Assembly: GCA_937982115.1 (NCBI GenBank) | Contig: CALJNE010000073.1 | Coordinates: forward strand, 1-41,700 | DNA: 41,700 bases | Direction of reading: 5' to 3' | Source of the DNA: an uncultured Bacteroidales bacterium | Lineage (GTDB): Bacteria; Bacteroidota; Bacteroidia; Bacteroidales; ML635J-15 | Shown: positions 9,229-18,184 of the stretch, one piece after another | Layout: the number at the start of each line of letters is the position of its first letter | How positions within the stretch are numbered: the stretch's first letter is position 1 | Notes under the pieces: generated by a model | The model's database searches: none | What the model was told of the DNA's origin: nothing | The model's input: the letters and a program-made list of their open reading frames with translations, nothing else | Position numbers and translations under genes: made by a program

Positions 9229-9599
9229 AAAATTTGTTGAAGTATATATTTGTTATTTTAAGTATATTGTTTCTCTCATGTTCGCAGGATTATAATAAAT
9301 CAAAAACGGAAAGATTATTAATTAAATATAATTGGAGGTTGATAAATTTTGTTGATTATGATGCAAATATTTCTGCAGAATTCAGACCTGTAGATTTTTA
9401 CTTCTTTTCCGATGGAACTTTTATGAAAATTTATACCGCAGGAAATGATACAATCAAAGCCTCGTGGTTGCTTTCACCTGATGGAGAGTTATTAACCATA
9501 GGATCAAATACTTTTAGAATTACAACTATCACATCTAATGTTCTTTCACTAAGATATGGGAACCTCGAAATGTTTTTTAAAACTATTCCGAAAGAATGA
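9225..9599 (+). CDS. Small lipoprotein, lipocalin-like
   Basis: A 124-aa predicted lipoprotein. Residues 1-18 are a type II signal peptide and the lipobox is LFLSC with Cys19 as the lipidation site. The mature part is a small beta-rich domain (LIKYNWRLINFVDY ... DGTFMKIYTAGN ... ITSNVLSLRY) resembling lipocalin-like domains of Bacteroidota lipoproteins. It starts inside the stop codon of the MBL gene and lies 21 bases before the GH20 gene. Specific role unknown. Confidence 0.75.
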   Translation: MKNLLKYIFVILSILFLSCSQDYNKSKTERLLIKYNWRLINFVDYDANISAEFRPVDFYFFSDGTFMKIYTAGNDTIKASWLLSPDGELLTIGSNTFRITTITSNVLSLRYGNLEMFFKTIPKE

Positions 9600-9620
9600 A
9601 AAAACTATTATCAAAACTAT

Positions 9621-11519
9621 ATGCAGATTAGAAAAATTAAAATTCTGTTATTTTTTTTAGTTATATCAATTGTTGGACAATCCCAAATCAATGAGTTAAA
9701 AAAATATTTAATTCCAACACCTAAAAAAATTACATTAAAAAATGAAAACTCAGAAATAATCGTAAATAAATTCAACTCATTTTTTACAAAAATTAAACAT
9801 ACAAATTTTATCGGAAAGATACCAACAATTAGATTTCTATATTCAATTTCAGAATTTGAAACACGAATAGATTCTAGCTTAACTAGAAATGATGAATACA
9901 TTCTTGAAATTTCAAACAGAAAAATTTCTATTACCGGCAAGTCATCAGCAGCTGTATTTTATGGAAAACAAACCTTATTACAAATAATTGAATATTCATC
10001 AAATACAAATTTAATGTTACCTTGCCTGAAGATTCATGATTATGCAGATTTTCCACGACGAGGTTTTATGCTTGATATAAGTCGCGACAAAGTTCCAAAA
10101 ATTGAAACACTGTTTATGATAATTGATAGACTAGCTTCATGGAAAATTAACGAATTTCAACTATATACGGAACATACTTTTGCATATAAAAATCACAGTA
10201 TCGTTTGGCAGGAATATTCTCCCATGACTCCGGAAGAAATAAAACAATTAGATAAGTATTGTAAAGAAAGATTCATAGATTTAGTTCCTAATCAAAACTC
10301 TTTTGGGCACATGGAACGATGGCTTGATCACGATGAATATTTAGATTTGGCAGAATGCCCGGATTACTGTAATACTGTATGGGGACCAATGAAAAGATCA
10401 AGTCTTAATCCTGTGAATCCAAAATCATTTGAACTAATGCAGGAACTTTATGCAGAACTATTGCCAAACTTTACTTCCAAATATTTTAACATAGGTTGCG
10501 ACGAAACTGTAGAATTAGGTTTAGGAAAATCAGCAGATGTTTGCCAACAAAAAGGTAAGGGAAGAGTTTATCTTGAGTTTTTAATTAAACTTAATTCCGA
10601 AGTAAATAATCACAGAAAATATGCTCAATTCTGGGGAGATATTATTGTTAATCATCCTGAACTTGTGCCGGAACTGCCAAAAAATATGATAGCTCTTGTT
10701 TGGGGATATAATTCGAGTTTTTCTGCAGGCAAAAACTTATCGTTATTCCAGAATGCCGGACTAAAATATTACGTGTGTCCCGGTACTTCATCTTGGAATT
10801 CACTTATTGGAAGAAATTCAGATGCTTTTGAAAACTTAAAAAATGCCGCCATCAAAGGCAAAGAATATGGAGCAGTGGGATTTCTTAATACAGCTTGGGG
10901 AGACCACGGGCATTGGCAGCCTTTATCAGTAGATTATCCGGCAATGATGGTGGGTGCAGCTTATGCCTGGAATCTTGATGAGGAAATTTTAAATAATTTA
11001 GAATTTCAGCTAAATTATTATATTTTTAAAGATAACTCAGGAAACACAGCTAAGGCATTACTTAAATTAGGCGATGCTTATAAAAAAACAAATATTCCGG
11101 AAGGAAATGCAAACGCTTTTCACTTAATGTTACGAAGATACAAGTGGACTATGGAAGGCTTTTATCAAACAAAGAATCTCAACATTGAAGGTCTTCTTGC
11201 TGCTGAAAATGAAATTAAAGAAGCACTTGAAATACTAAAAAATGCGAAACCTCAGTGCGAAGATGCCAATATTGTTGTTCAAGAATTAAAACATGCAGCA
11301 AATCTGGCATTACACGGTATAAAACTTGGAATAGAAAGACTTAAAACTCCCGACAAACAAACCCTGAGCATTCCAAAAGAAATACGTAACCAACTTTTTT
11401 CTGAACTAGATAATCTTATTCAAGAACATAAAAGAGTTTGGGTTTATCGCAATAGAGAGGGCGGCTTGAAACAGTCTGCATCAAAACTCGAAGAAGTATT
11501 GGAGTATTATAAACAATAA
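9621..11519 (+). CDS. Glycoside hydrolase family 20 beta-N-acetylhexosaminidase
   Basis: An exported exo-acting enzyme predicted to remove terminal GlcNAc/GalNAc from glycans or chitin and peptidoglycan fragments by substrate-assisted catalysis. A signal peptide occupies about 1-22. A GH20b-like N-terminal domain covers about 30-140 and the (beta/alpha)8 barrel begins at FPRRGFMLDISRDKVP (144-159), whose Arg is the usual substrate-binding residue. The catalytic Asp294-Glu295 pair is in NIGCDETVELG. NSFGHMERW and the Trp-rich NTAWGDHGHWQP line the sugar pocket. The 632-aa length is normal. The gene is last in a three-gene plus-strand group. There is no lipobox and no obvious T9SS domain, so it may stay periplasmic. 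Confidence 0.92.
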   Translation: MQIRKIKILLFFLVISIVGQSQINELKKYLIPTPKKITLKNENSEIIVNKFNSFFTKIKHTNFIGKIPTIRFLYSISEFETRIDSSLTRNDEYILEISNRKISITGKSSAAVFYGKQTLLQIIEYSSNTNLMLPCLKIHDYADFPRRGFMLDISRDKVPKIETLFMIIDRLASWKINEFQLYTEHTFAYKNHSIVWQEYSPMTPEEIKQLDKYCKERFIDLVPNQNSFGHMERWLDHDEYLDLAECPDYCNTVWGPMKRSSLNPVNPKSFELMQELYAELLPNFTSKYFNIGCDETVELGLGKSADVCQQKGKGRVYLEFLIKLNSEVNNHRKYAQFWGDIIVNHPELVPELPKNMIALVWGYNSSFSAGKNLSLFQNAGLKYYVCPGTSSWNSLIGRNSDAFENLKNAAIKGKEYGAVGFLNTAWGDHGHWQPLSVDYPAMMVGAAYAWNLDEEILNNLEFQLNYYIFKDNSGNTAKALLKLGDAYKKTNIPEGNANAFHLMLRRYKWTMEGFYQTKNLNIEGLLAAENEIKEALEILKNAKPQCEDANIVVQELKHAANLALHGIKLGIERLKTPDKQTLSIPKEIRNQLFSELDNLIQEHKRVWVYRNREGGLKQSASKLEEVLEYYKQ

Positions 11520-11542
11520 ACTTAATCTTATTTCGATTTGGG

Positions 11543-12601
11543 TCAATAAATCTTTGATATTCCTATCAATACTCCATAATCTAAATGATTGAATCTGTCT
11601 TCATTTTTCCAAAACCTTTTTATACGATCAAAAGGCTCAAGGATTCCGGAATATTTTACAATAAAATTCACATACAAGCTTTCTGCCTGTATGAATTTGT
11701 ACCAAACAGCAATTTGTTTTGTAAGATATTTTGTTTTATGATCTATTTTTTGCAAAATCAATTTTGACAGGAAATTTGAATATGATTGCAAATACTTTGT
11801 TGCTACTCCGCGACATGTTTTGTTAATGATATGTTTTAATAGTAATTCCGAAGAATTATCTAAAACTTTGTAATATTTAGAAAAATTGGATTTTTTCACA
11901 TGGGGAATTTCGATTTTTTTACAGTTGAAAGACTTTAAGAAATCAGAAATAGAAATATCTTTTTGAAACAAAACTTTATTTTCTTTACGCAGTATTTTTT
12001 TAAAAATCTTGTCAAAGTCGTGCTTTTGAATATCTCCAAGTTTAGTTAGGCGAGGGGCAAGGTGTTTGGAATTTCCTGTTACAACCACATTAGCTGGTAA
12101 ATTTTTTACTTTTGATGTAAATTTTTTGGAAATATTACGTCTGCCTTTTTGGCTAAAATTAAAATTTACCTGCTTGAGAAAAATTTCTTCATCAGGGATA
12201 TTAAAATCTGCATAAAAAGCCATTAAGAATTTATGTCGCCAGTCAAAAGCAGTTTGGGTTGCGATGTTAAGGCGTTTTTTTAATTTGGCAATGGGAATTA
12301 TTCCTTCAGAAGTAAGAATTTGATAGTATTCCAAAAATTTGTATTTTTTATGAATATAATAAAATGCTGTTCCTGTTGTTGGAATAAATGTTTTTCCACA
12401 ATCTTTACATTTATATCTGTCTAAATGATTATACCTTCCATGTTTGATTATATGTATTGACTTGCAGTATATGCAATGTTTCACTTTAATCGTTGATGTT
12501 AAATAATCAAAGTGATTTAAATCATGGATCAGAGTTTTATATTCTTTGCTATTGAGCTCTGATATGGCTTCTTTTATTTCTTTTATTGATAGTTTCTTCA
12601 T
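11543..12601 (-). CDS. Transposase-derived zinc-ribbon protein (IS1595-like), catalytic residues apparently lost
   Basis: From the ATG at 12601 the protein has 352 aa. A zinc ribbon (Cys43, Cys46, Cys65, Cys68, in HCIYCKS and YKCKDCGKTF) is followed by a helix-turn-helix ending ATQTAFDWRHKFL, as in IS1595/ISXO2-type transposases. FSQKGRR (149-155) and GVATKYL (265-271) are family landmarks. Just before FSQKG, family members carry Asp-Glu-Thr; here the residues are Lys-Gln-Val (143-145). The DR-like position reads VVVTGNS and the later SD-like position reads LFQKD. The Asn (249) and Lys (256) of the DDNK tetrad seem kept. A tail of about 60 residues follows GVATKYL. No terminal inverted repeats were found. 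A longer reading frame from TTG at 12658 is unlikely, because its start coincides with the promoter. It is either a domesticated DNA-binding protein or a decaying transposase. Confidence 0.7.
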   Translation of the reverse strand: MKKLSIKEIKEAISELNSKEYKTLIHDLNHFDYLTSTIKVKHCIYCKSIHIIKHGRYNHLDRYKCKDCGKTFIPTTGTAFYYIHKKYKFLEYYQILTSEGIIPIAKLKKRLNIATQTAFDWRHKFLMAFYADFNIPDEEIFLKQVNFNFSQKGRRNISKKFTSKVKNLPANVVVTGNSKHLAPRLTKLGDIQKHDFDKIFKKILRKENKVLFQKDISISDFLKSFNCKKIEIPHVKKSNFSKYYKVLDNSSELLLKHIINKTCRGVATKYLQSYSNFLSKLILQKIDHKTKYLTKQIAVWYKFIQAESLYVNFIVKYSGILEPFDRIKRFWKNEDRFNHLDYGVLIGISKIY

Positions 12602-12628
12602 GGGGCAAAAATAAAAAATTATTAAACA

Positions 12629-12658
12629 CAAAAATATGGAATAAATAATATTTTTCAA
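12629..12658 (-). promoter_or_regulatory. Predicted promoter of the transposase-derived gene
   Basis: Reading leftwards, TTG (12656-12658), 19 bases, then TATTTTTG (12629-12636): an exact Bacteroidota promoter. A second TATTTTTG lies at 12606-12613, four bases before the ATG. The promoter decides the start codon, since it overlaps the first codons of the longer frame. Confidence 0.65.
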
Positions 12659-12697
12659 AAAACTTTCTTTATTCTATAATTTTCATTTTTTTTCATT

Positions 12698-13850
12698 CTA
12701 CTTCTTCAACCACTTCCCTAATACGTCTAATATCAAATCTCCTGAAATCGGTTTTGTTAGGTATTCAACGCAGCCGGCAGCCAGAGCTTTTTCCTTATCT
12801 TCGGGGTATGATTACTTTATAGCTTGATTCATTTAAACTAAAACTAATTTCTTTTTTTGATTTTTTGCCGAGTAATTCTAGAATTTTTGCAAAATTATTT
12901 TTATCAATAGAACTTTCTTTAATCTCTAATTTTTTGTTGTCTTTATCGTAAATACAAATTATTATTGCAGATGATTGTAAAAAACTTGATAATTTTTCGG
13001 TGATAAATCTAAAAATTTTATCTAATCTTAAAGAAATAAGTTCAGCAGAATACTCATTGATGAACTTATCCATTTCCTCTCTTTGTTTTTCTTCTGTGAT
13101 ATCTCTAGCAATACCTTCGACTGCAAGTAAATTTCCTTCTTTATCATATAAGGGAATATATTTTTTTTCAATCCATATTATTTCTCCGTTTTTTTTAATC
13201 AATCTTATTACTGATGGTTTGTTAAGATTAAAATTATTTTGAAATACGGATTCTAGAATATTTTTGTCTTCTAAGTGAACCAGTTTCATTTCTAAAAAAG
13301 GATCAGCATAATATTCTTCTGGTGTATATCCGGTAATTTCTGTACAGGTAGGACTTATATACACAAATCGTGGGTTAGGTTTAAATTCATAACGGTAAAA
13401 TAATTCTTTTGCTTTATTTGTCAGTAATTTCAATATAGAGTTTGATTCTTGATGATGTATAATTTCTGCGTTTTTCCTATCGGTAATGTCGGTAATATAT
13501 CCTTCTATTGCTAATAATTCCAGTTTCTCGTTGAACATCCCGTAACCTTGTTCCCACACCCATTTTATTTTTCCGCTTTTAGTAATTATTGGGTATTCAA
13601 CAAAAAAATGTTCATTTTTAGATAGATTTTCTTTCCAAATATTCCACAATAATTCTCTATATTCAATAGCTATTAAATCATTAAATGAAATAACTTTATT
13701 ATAAAATTCTTCAGGCGAATAACCGGTAATCTTTAAACAGCCGTAGCTCACGTATTCCATTGTTCTATGTTTATCATATTTACAACGAAATACAAAGCTG
13801 TTTAAGTTGCTTATTAGAGTTTCTAATTTACTATTATTTTCATTAATCAT
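12698..13850 (-). pseudogene. Broken hybrid sensor histidine kinase (PAS-PAS-partial GAF / receiver tail)
   Basis: The open part (12795-13850, 351 aa from ATG) has a PAS domain at about 12-130 (ITGYSPEEFY ... EGYITDITDRK), a second PAS at about 140-260 (ITGYTPEEYY ... EGIARDITEEK) and the start of a GAF-like domain at about 265-345, and stops after SSYKVIIPRR. Immediately beyond, in another frame (12698-12809), lies the end of a response-regulator receiver: YPEDKEKALAAGCVEYLTKP followed by ISGDLILDVLGKWLKK and a stop. It includes the conserved Lys of the TKP motif. The rest of GAF, the whole HisKA and HATPase_c domains and the receiver's first two thirds are missing, and the joint shifts the frame. 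This reads as an internal deletion in a hybrid kinase gene. Confidence 0.8.
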
Positions 13851-13873
13851 TTGTGGGCTTTTTGCGAATTTAA

Positions 13874-13881
13874 CAAAATTA
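13874..13881 (-). promoter_or_regulatory. Predicted -7 box of the broken kinase gene
   Basis: TAATTTTG on the minus strand fits TAnnTTTG, 23 bases before the ATG at 13850. No good -33 element is seen at the usual distance. Confidence 0.35.
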
Positions 13882-13980
13882 TAGCAAAACTGAAATGTGA
13901 AAAATAAATATACAATTAATTAATTTAATGTACACTCTTTATTTATCTTTGTTTTATTACAAATTTACACCAGAAAGAAT

Positions 13981-13988
13981 TATTTTTG
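13981..13988 (+). promoter_or_regulatory. Predicted -7 box of the OsmC-thioesterase pair
   Basis: TATTTTTG fits TAnnTTTG and lies 28 bases before the ATG at 14017, in the divergent spacer. The -33 region is not clear. Confidence 0.5.
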
Positions 13989-14016
13989 TGTTATTATTAA
14001 AAATAAATTTTTTTTT

Positions 14017-14427
14017 ATGAAAATCTCAAAAACTGTTTATAAAGGTCAGCTTCGGACTTTAAACACTCATTTACGCTCGGGGATGCAATTAGTAACAGAT
14101 GCTCCAATTGACAATAAAGGTAAAGGCGAGGCTTTTTCTCCAACAGATATGGTTGCTACAGCTCTATGTGCCTGTATATTTACAATTGCAGGACAGGTAG
14201 CTCAGGAACACGGATTTTCTATTGACGGAGCAACAGCCACAACAACAAAAATAATGGCTCAGGCTCCACAACGAAGAATTGCTGAAATTGTTGTGGACTT
14301 TGACTTTAGTATGTGTAATCTCAATGAAAAACAAAGAAAATTTATTGAAAAAGTTCCGGCTATATGTCCGGTTTCATTGAGTTTACATCCAGATATAAAA
14401 CAAACGATTAACCTTAAATTTGAATGA
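14017..14427 (+). CDS. OsmC family peroxidase-like protein
   Basis: A 136-aa cytoplasmic OsmC/Ohr-fold protein; characterised members reduce organic hydroperoxides with a pair of cysteines. The two sites are present: ATALCACIFT with Cys51 and Cys53 on the central helix, and AICPVSLSL with Cys117 near the C-terminus. The FSPTDMVATAL segment is the family's usual lead-in. Length and fold pattern fit the short YhfA-like branch, whose substrate is often unknown. The next gene starts 1 base after the stop, so the two are co-translated. Confidence 0.88.
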   Translation: MKISKTVYKGQLRTLNTHLRSGMQLVTDAPIDNKGKGEAFSPTDMVATALCACIFTIAGQVAQEHGFSIDGATATTTKIMAQAPQRRIAEIVVDFDFSMCNLNEKQRKFIEKVPAICPVSLSLHPDIKQTINLKFE

Positions 14428-14428
14428 T

Positions 14429-14809
14429 ATGGAAATCAACATTAAACCACAAATAAAAGGACATCAGGAAGAAATTGTATCTTATGAAACCACTGCTGCA
14501 AAATATGGTAGCGGATTGGTTGAAGTTTATGCAACTCCGGCTATGATTGCTCTGATGGAGAATACTTGTATGAAATCAGTATTGCCATATCTTCCTCAAG
14601 GGTTTAATACCGTAGGAACTAAAGTAAATATCGAACATCTAAAAGCAACTCCGATAGGGATGAAAGTTTGGTGCAATTCCGAACTTATAGAAGTTGACCG
14701 TCGTCGTCTGGTGTTTAGAGTTACAGCTTTCGACGAAAAAGGTGAAATTGGTCGAGGTATCCACGAAAGATTTATCATTGATGTTGAAAAGTTTATGAGT
14801 AAACTCTAA
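14429..14809 (+). CDS. Hot-dog-fold thioesterase, FlK (fluoroacetyl-CoA thioesterase) family
   Basis: A 126-aa hot-dog-fold protein predicted to hydrolyse an acyl-CoA. In the numbering from the ATG at 14429, Thr36 and Glu44 (YATPAMIALMENT) and His70 (NIEHLKATP) match the Thr42/Glu50/His76 triad known for FlK with identical spacing (8 and 26 residues). There is no reason to expect fluoroacetate here; most relatives act on unknown short acyl-CoAs. A TTG nine bases earlier is a possible but less likely start. It follows the OsmC stop by one base. Confidence 0.82.
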   Translation: MEINIKPQIKGHQEEIVSYETTAAKYGSGLVEVYATPAMIALMENTCMKSVLPYLPQGFNTVGTKVNIEHLKATPIGMKVWCNSELIEVDRRRLVFRVTAFDEKGEIGRGIHERFIIDVEKFMSKL

Positions 14810-14842
14810 ATACTTGTTTGAAAAATTTTATAAACAAAAAAA

Positions 14843-17800
14843 TTAGAATTTCTCCAATTTAAATGTTTTAGAGAAATTGTTTCCGAAAATCTTCAAATAA
14901 TAAACTCCAGGTGGTAGATAATGTAAGTTTAAGTTAGTTTGGTATTTTAATATAAGTTCTTTATGAAAAACCATTTCTCCTAGCATATTAAATAATTTTA
15001 AAGTTATTGGTAAATCAGTTTCAGAAATTTGAATATAAATATTGTTAATAAATGGATTGGGATAAACTTCTATTTCTGGAGAATTTGATTTACAATCAAT
15101 AAAAATAATTTTCAGAATTTCGGTTTTATTGTCAATATCAATTTGTTTGAGACGTAAATAAGATTTTTCCGAAATACTGTGATTTTTCCAATTATAAGTT
15201 ATCAAATCCGAAGAATTATTGTTAGCGTAGATTTTAGCAACTTCATTCCAGTTAAAAGCATCGTTACTTTTTTCAATTGAAAAAAATTGATTGTTCTTTT
15301 CTGATGATGTTGACCAGTATAAAATATTGCTATTGCAGTCGTAGTAACATTCAACAAGCTTAACCGGTAAGGGATTATAATTTTTGGCAATAGCAAATTC
15401 ACTGAATGAGCTCATACCGCTTCTATGTGCGTATCCGTCAGCTACTTCTTTTTGTATAAAAGTAGAACCTGCCGGTATTATCCAGGAAGAGCCATCGGTT
15501 GAACCCCAAGGTCTTTTTAATATGCAGAAATTATTATCATCATTAGGAGATATTAGTCCGAATCCATTGTGGTAAAGTTTTAAATCATAAGAGCCATCTA
15601 TTGAACCGTTTGGTAAAATTACCCATGTCCCGGTTTCAACAATTTGTTCGTAAATAAACCCGTTTTCAGTTAAATCAGTAGGGAAGTTTACATTACAGTT
15701 TGTTGGGGAATCATTGAAAAAAACATCTATATAAAAATTTCCATTTGGTAAATTAATGTTGTTTAGAATAGCAATGTTAGGGTTAGTAGTGTTACCAAGG
15801 GGTAAAACATATTCAGCTGTAACGTCATCGAGGTATCTTCTTAAAGCACGTGTGGGAGATTTTCCATAAATCCAGCTTTGATCATAATTTCCGGTAATTG
15901 CATCGTAATTCGGATTATTTATTATTACTAAGGCATCGTTTTCATGAATTGTGATAACGCCTTTTTGTAAATTAAGAATTGAATTTTGATTTATAATAAA
16001 ATTGTCCTGAAGATTGATCCCATTTAAATATGTTGGAATAGTAACAATTTGATTTATAATAACATTACCGAAAAAATTGTTCGACCCATTTGTGTTGGTT
16101 TTTATATATTGCATATCAGAACCATCAAATATTACAGTTGAATTGGGATTTGCAAAAAAATTTGATTGATTTTGGAAATTTCCCGAATTTTGAATAACAG
16201 AATTATTGTTTATATAGAAGAATCCAAAATTTTCGAATAAGTGATTTTTATATATTCGATTTTCTGCGATTGTTAATGAAGCATTTGCAGTTATCTGAGT
16301 TTTATCGAATTTCCCGTTATCAATTTCTCCATTAAATGTTATGGAACCTGTAACTCTTAGCTTAGTATTAGTATATGAGTTGTTTGAAGATAAACCGCCC
16401 CAGATAAATTTATTTGAACCTGTCATAGTAAAGAAGTTGTTATCGGATGATTGATTTATAATACCATCGTTGGTTAAATTTTCCTGTATTATTAAACCCG
16501 TGATATTTGGGAGCCTCACAATAACTACATCATCCGAAGATGAAGGACATGTCCCGTTAGAAATTGTCCAGGTGAATGTATATGTGATGTTTTCAAGTAT
16601 ATTGTTTACTGTTGTATTTGGGTTTGTTGGATCAGTTATAATCGGACCAGACGGATTTACTGTCCATGTGCCGGAACCAACGGAAGGCGAGTTCCCCTGT
16701 AGAGAAAAAAATGGTACGGAGATTAATTGATCTGTACCTGCAGTAGCCAAAGAGGGAGAGGAATTGTTTATAACGAGGTTTGCAGAGGAACTGCAACCGT
16801 TCCGTGTTAGTGTCCAGCGATATATGTTTTGTCCGCTACCAACATTGCTAACAGTAGTATTGTATTGTTCAGGATTTGTAAAGTTACCACTCCCACTAAC
16901 AACTGTCCATAATCCTGTGGCGGGTGGTGTTAATAATGAAGGATCATTACCGTTTAAAGTAAGAGTTTCGGTGTTATAACATCCTGTTAATGGAGAGGAA
17001 CTTACACTTGCATTGGGAGGTAAGTAATAGGTGATTACAACATCATCACTCAATGAACAACCATTATTAGTTATTGTCCATGTAAAAACGTTTTGTGTAC
17101 CTGTATTACTCCCGCTTAAATTAGATACCTCAGTATTATAAAGAGTGTTATCTTCAAAAAATCCTGTTCCGGACGATACCGACCAAACTCCTGTACCATA
17201 AATAGGGATGTTGGCGTTAAGATTATAATATGAAGTGCAAACACTTATATCCTGACCGGCATTTGGAGTTGTTGGAGTGTTGTTAATTACAGTTAAATCA
17301 GCAAAATTACTGCACCCGTCGGAGAGTTTTGTTATTGTCCATCTGTAGATGTTTGTCCCTTGTCCTACATTACTAACTTCTGTGTTATATTGTGTGTAAT
17401 CATTAAATGTGCCAGAGCCTTGAATAACTGTCCAATGTCCGGAGTATCCGTCAGGTGGTTCATTCCCTGTGAGGTTATTTATAACATTTGTATTACATAA
17501 GCTACTAACAGGAGTAACACTTACATCTATGTTTTCGCATTCAAAGAATAGTTTTATTCTTGGTTTTAAGTCTGGTTTTATAGTATTTACAGACAACGTA
17601 ATTGCTCCGCACATGTTTGAAAAAGCTGAGCTTTGATTTCTCATTCTGTACAAATTGCTTTCATCAGAATACATCCAGCAAGAGGCGCCGGTGGAAGAAT
17701 AAGAGGTTTGCCAACACACATCAATTATTATATTACTTGTTCCATCCCATTCGAAATTATTATCGAATACGATGTTTTGCCAACCTGTACCGTTTGGACT

Positions 17801-18184
17801 AAAAGTAAAACTATTTTTAACCAGAACGTTCGCATCATAACTATGATATGATAGTTCATTTACTGTAGTATTTCCCATACTTAATTGATAATTTGTTAGA
17901 TCATTTAAAGCATGATTACTGTATATATCCCAGGCTATGGCAATTATGTTTCTTTCAATGCCTGTTGATAACCCCGCATTTGTAAGAGCTGAATTGATTT
18001 CATTTGAGGTGTATAAAATTTGAATTCTGCGACTTTTACTGTTATTATTATATGGAGCAGCTGATGTTCCACTGCTTTCTTCTTGATTTCCAACAATGAT
18101 CTCAATCTGAGAAAAAACTTTTTGATATATTGCAGAAAATTGCAATATTAAGATTATTAGAAATATTTGCTTGACTAATTTCAT
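14843..18184 (-). CDS. Large secreted T9SS cargo protein with repeated beta domains and type A sorting domain
   Basis: A 1113-aa exported protein. The signal peptide is at 1-26 (QIFLIILILQFSAIYQKVFSQ). Residues about 240-560 hold four related modules of roughly 85 aa, with WTV..GSG.F, YNTEVSNVG.G.N.YRWT and NGCS landmarks. A beta-helix-like segment follows (about 565-760). The last 75 residues are a type A T9SS sorting domain: VYPNPFINNIYIQIS, LKLFNMLGEMVFHKEL, LPPGVYYLKIFG and a KTFKLEKF end. It is expected to reach the cell surface through T9SS. Its ATG overlaps the stop of the 1969-aa gene by 4 bases (ATGA), so the two are translated together. It faces the thioesterase gene tail to tail. 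Function is unknown; adhesion or surface-layer roles are inference. Confidence 0.85.
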   Translation of the reverse strand: MKLVKQIFLIILILQFSAIYQKVFSQIEIIVGNQEESSGTSAAPYNNNSKSRRIQILYTSNEINSALTNAGLSTGIERNIIAIAWDIYSNHALNDLTNYQLSMGNTTVNELSYHSYDANVLVKNSFTFSPNGTGWQNIVFDNNFEWDGTSNIIIDVCWQTSYSSTGASCWMYSDESNLYRMRNQSSAFSNMCGAITLSVNTIKPDLKPRIKLFFECENIDVSVTPVSSLCNTNVINNLTGNEPPDGYSGHWTVIQGSGTFNDYTQYNTEVSNVGQGTNIYRWTITKLSDGCSNFADLTVINNTPTTPNAGQDISVCTSYYNLNANIPIYGTGVWSVSSGTGFFEDNTLYNTEVSNLSGSNTGTQNVFTWTITNNGCSLSDDVVITYYLPPNASVSSSPLTGCYNTETLTLNGNDPSLLTPPATGLWTVVSGSGNFTNPEQYNTTVSNVGSGQNIYRWTLTRNGCSSSANLVINNSSPSLATAGTDQLISVPFFSLQGNSPSVGSGTWTVNPSGPIITDPTNPNTTVNNILENITYTFTWTISNGTCPSSSDDVVIVRLPNITGLIIQENLTNDGIINQSSDNNFFTMTGSNKFIWGGLSSNNSYTNTKLRVTGSITFNGEIDNGKFDKTQITANASLTIAENRIYKNHLFENFGFFYINNNSVIQNSGNFQNQSNFFANPNSTVIFDGSDMQYIKTNTNGSNNFFGNVIINQIVTIPTYLNGINLQDNFIINQNSILNLQKGVITIHENDALVIINNPNYDAITGNYDQSWIYGKSPTRALRRYLDDVTAEYVLPLGNTTNPNIAILNNINLPNGNFYIDVFFNDSPTNCNVNFPTDLTENGFIYEQIVETGTWVILPNGSIDGSYDLKLYHNGFGLISPNDDNNFCILKRPWGSTDGSSWIIPAGSTFIQKEVADGYAHRSGMSSFSEFAIAKNYNPLPVKLVECYYDCNSNILYWSTSSEKNNQFFSIEKSNDAFNWNEVAKIYANNNSSDLITYNWKNHSISEKSYLRLKQIDIDNKTEILKIIFIDCKSNSPEIEVYPNPFINNIYIQISETDLPITLKLFNMLGEMVFHKELILKYQTNLNLHYLPPGVYYLKIFGNNFSKTFKLEKF

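Noticed and set aside
12602-12658. N-terminal extension of the transposase-derived protein
   Set aside because: It would start at TTG in the -33 element and run through two -7 boxes; the ATG at 12601 fits family length.
11520-12700. Complete insertion sequence around the transposase-derived gene
   Set aside because: I found no terminal inverted repeats or target duplication on either side.
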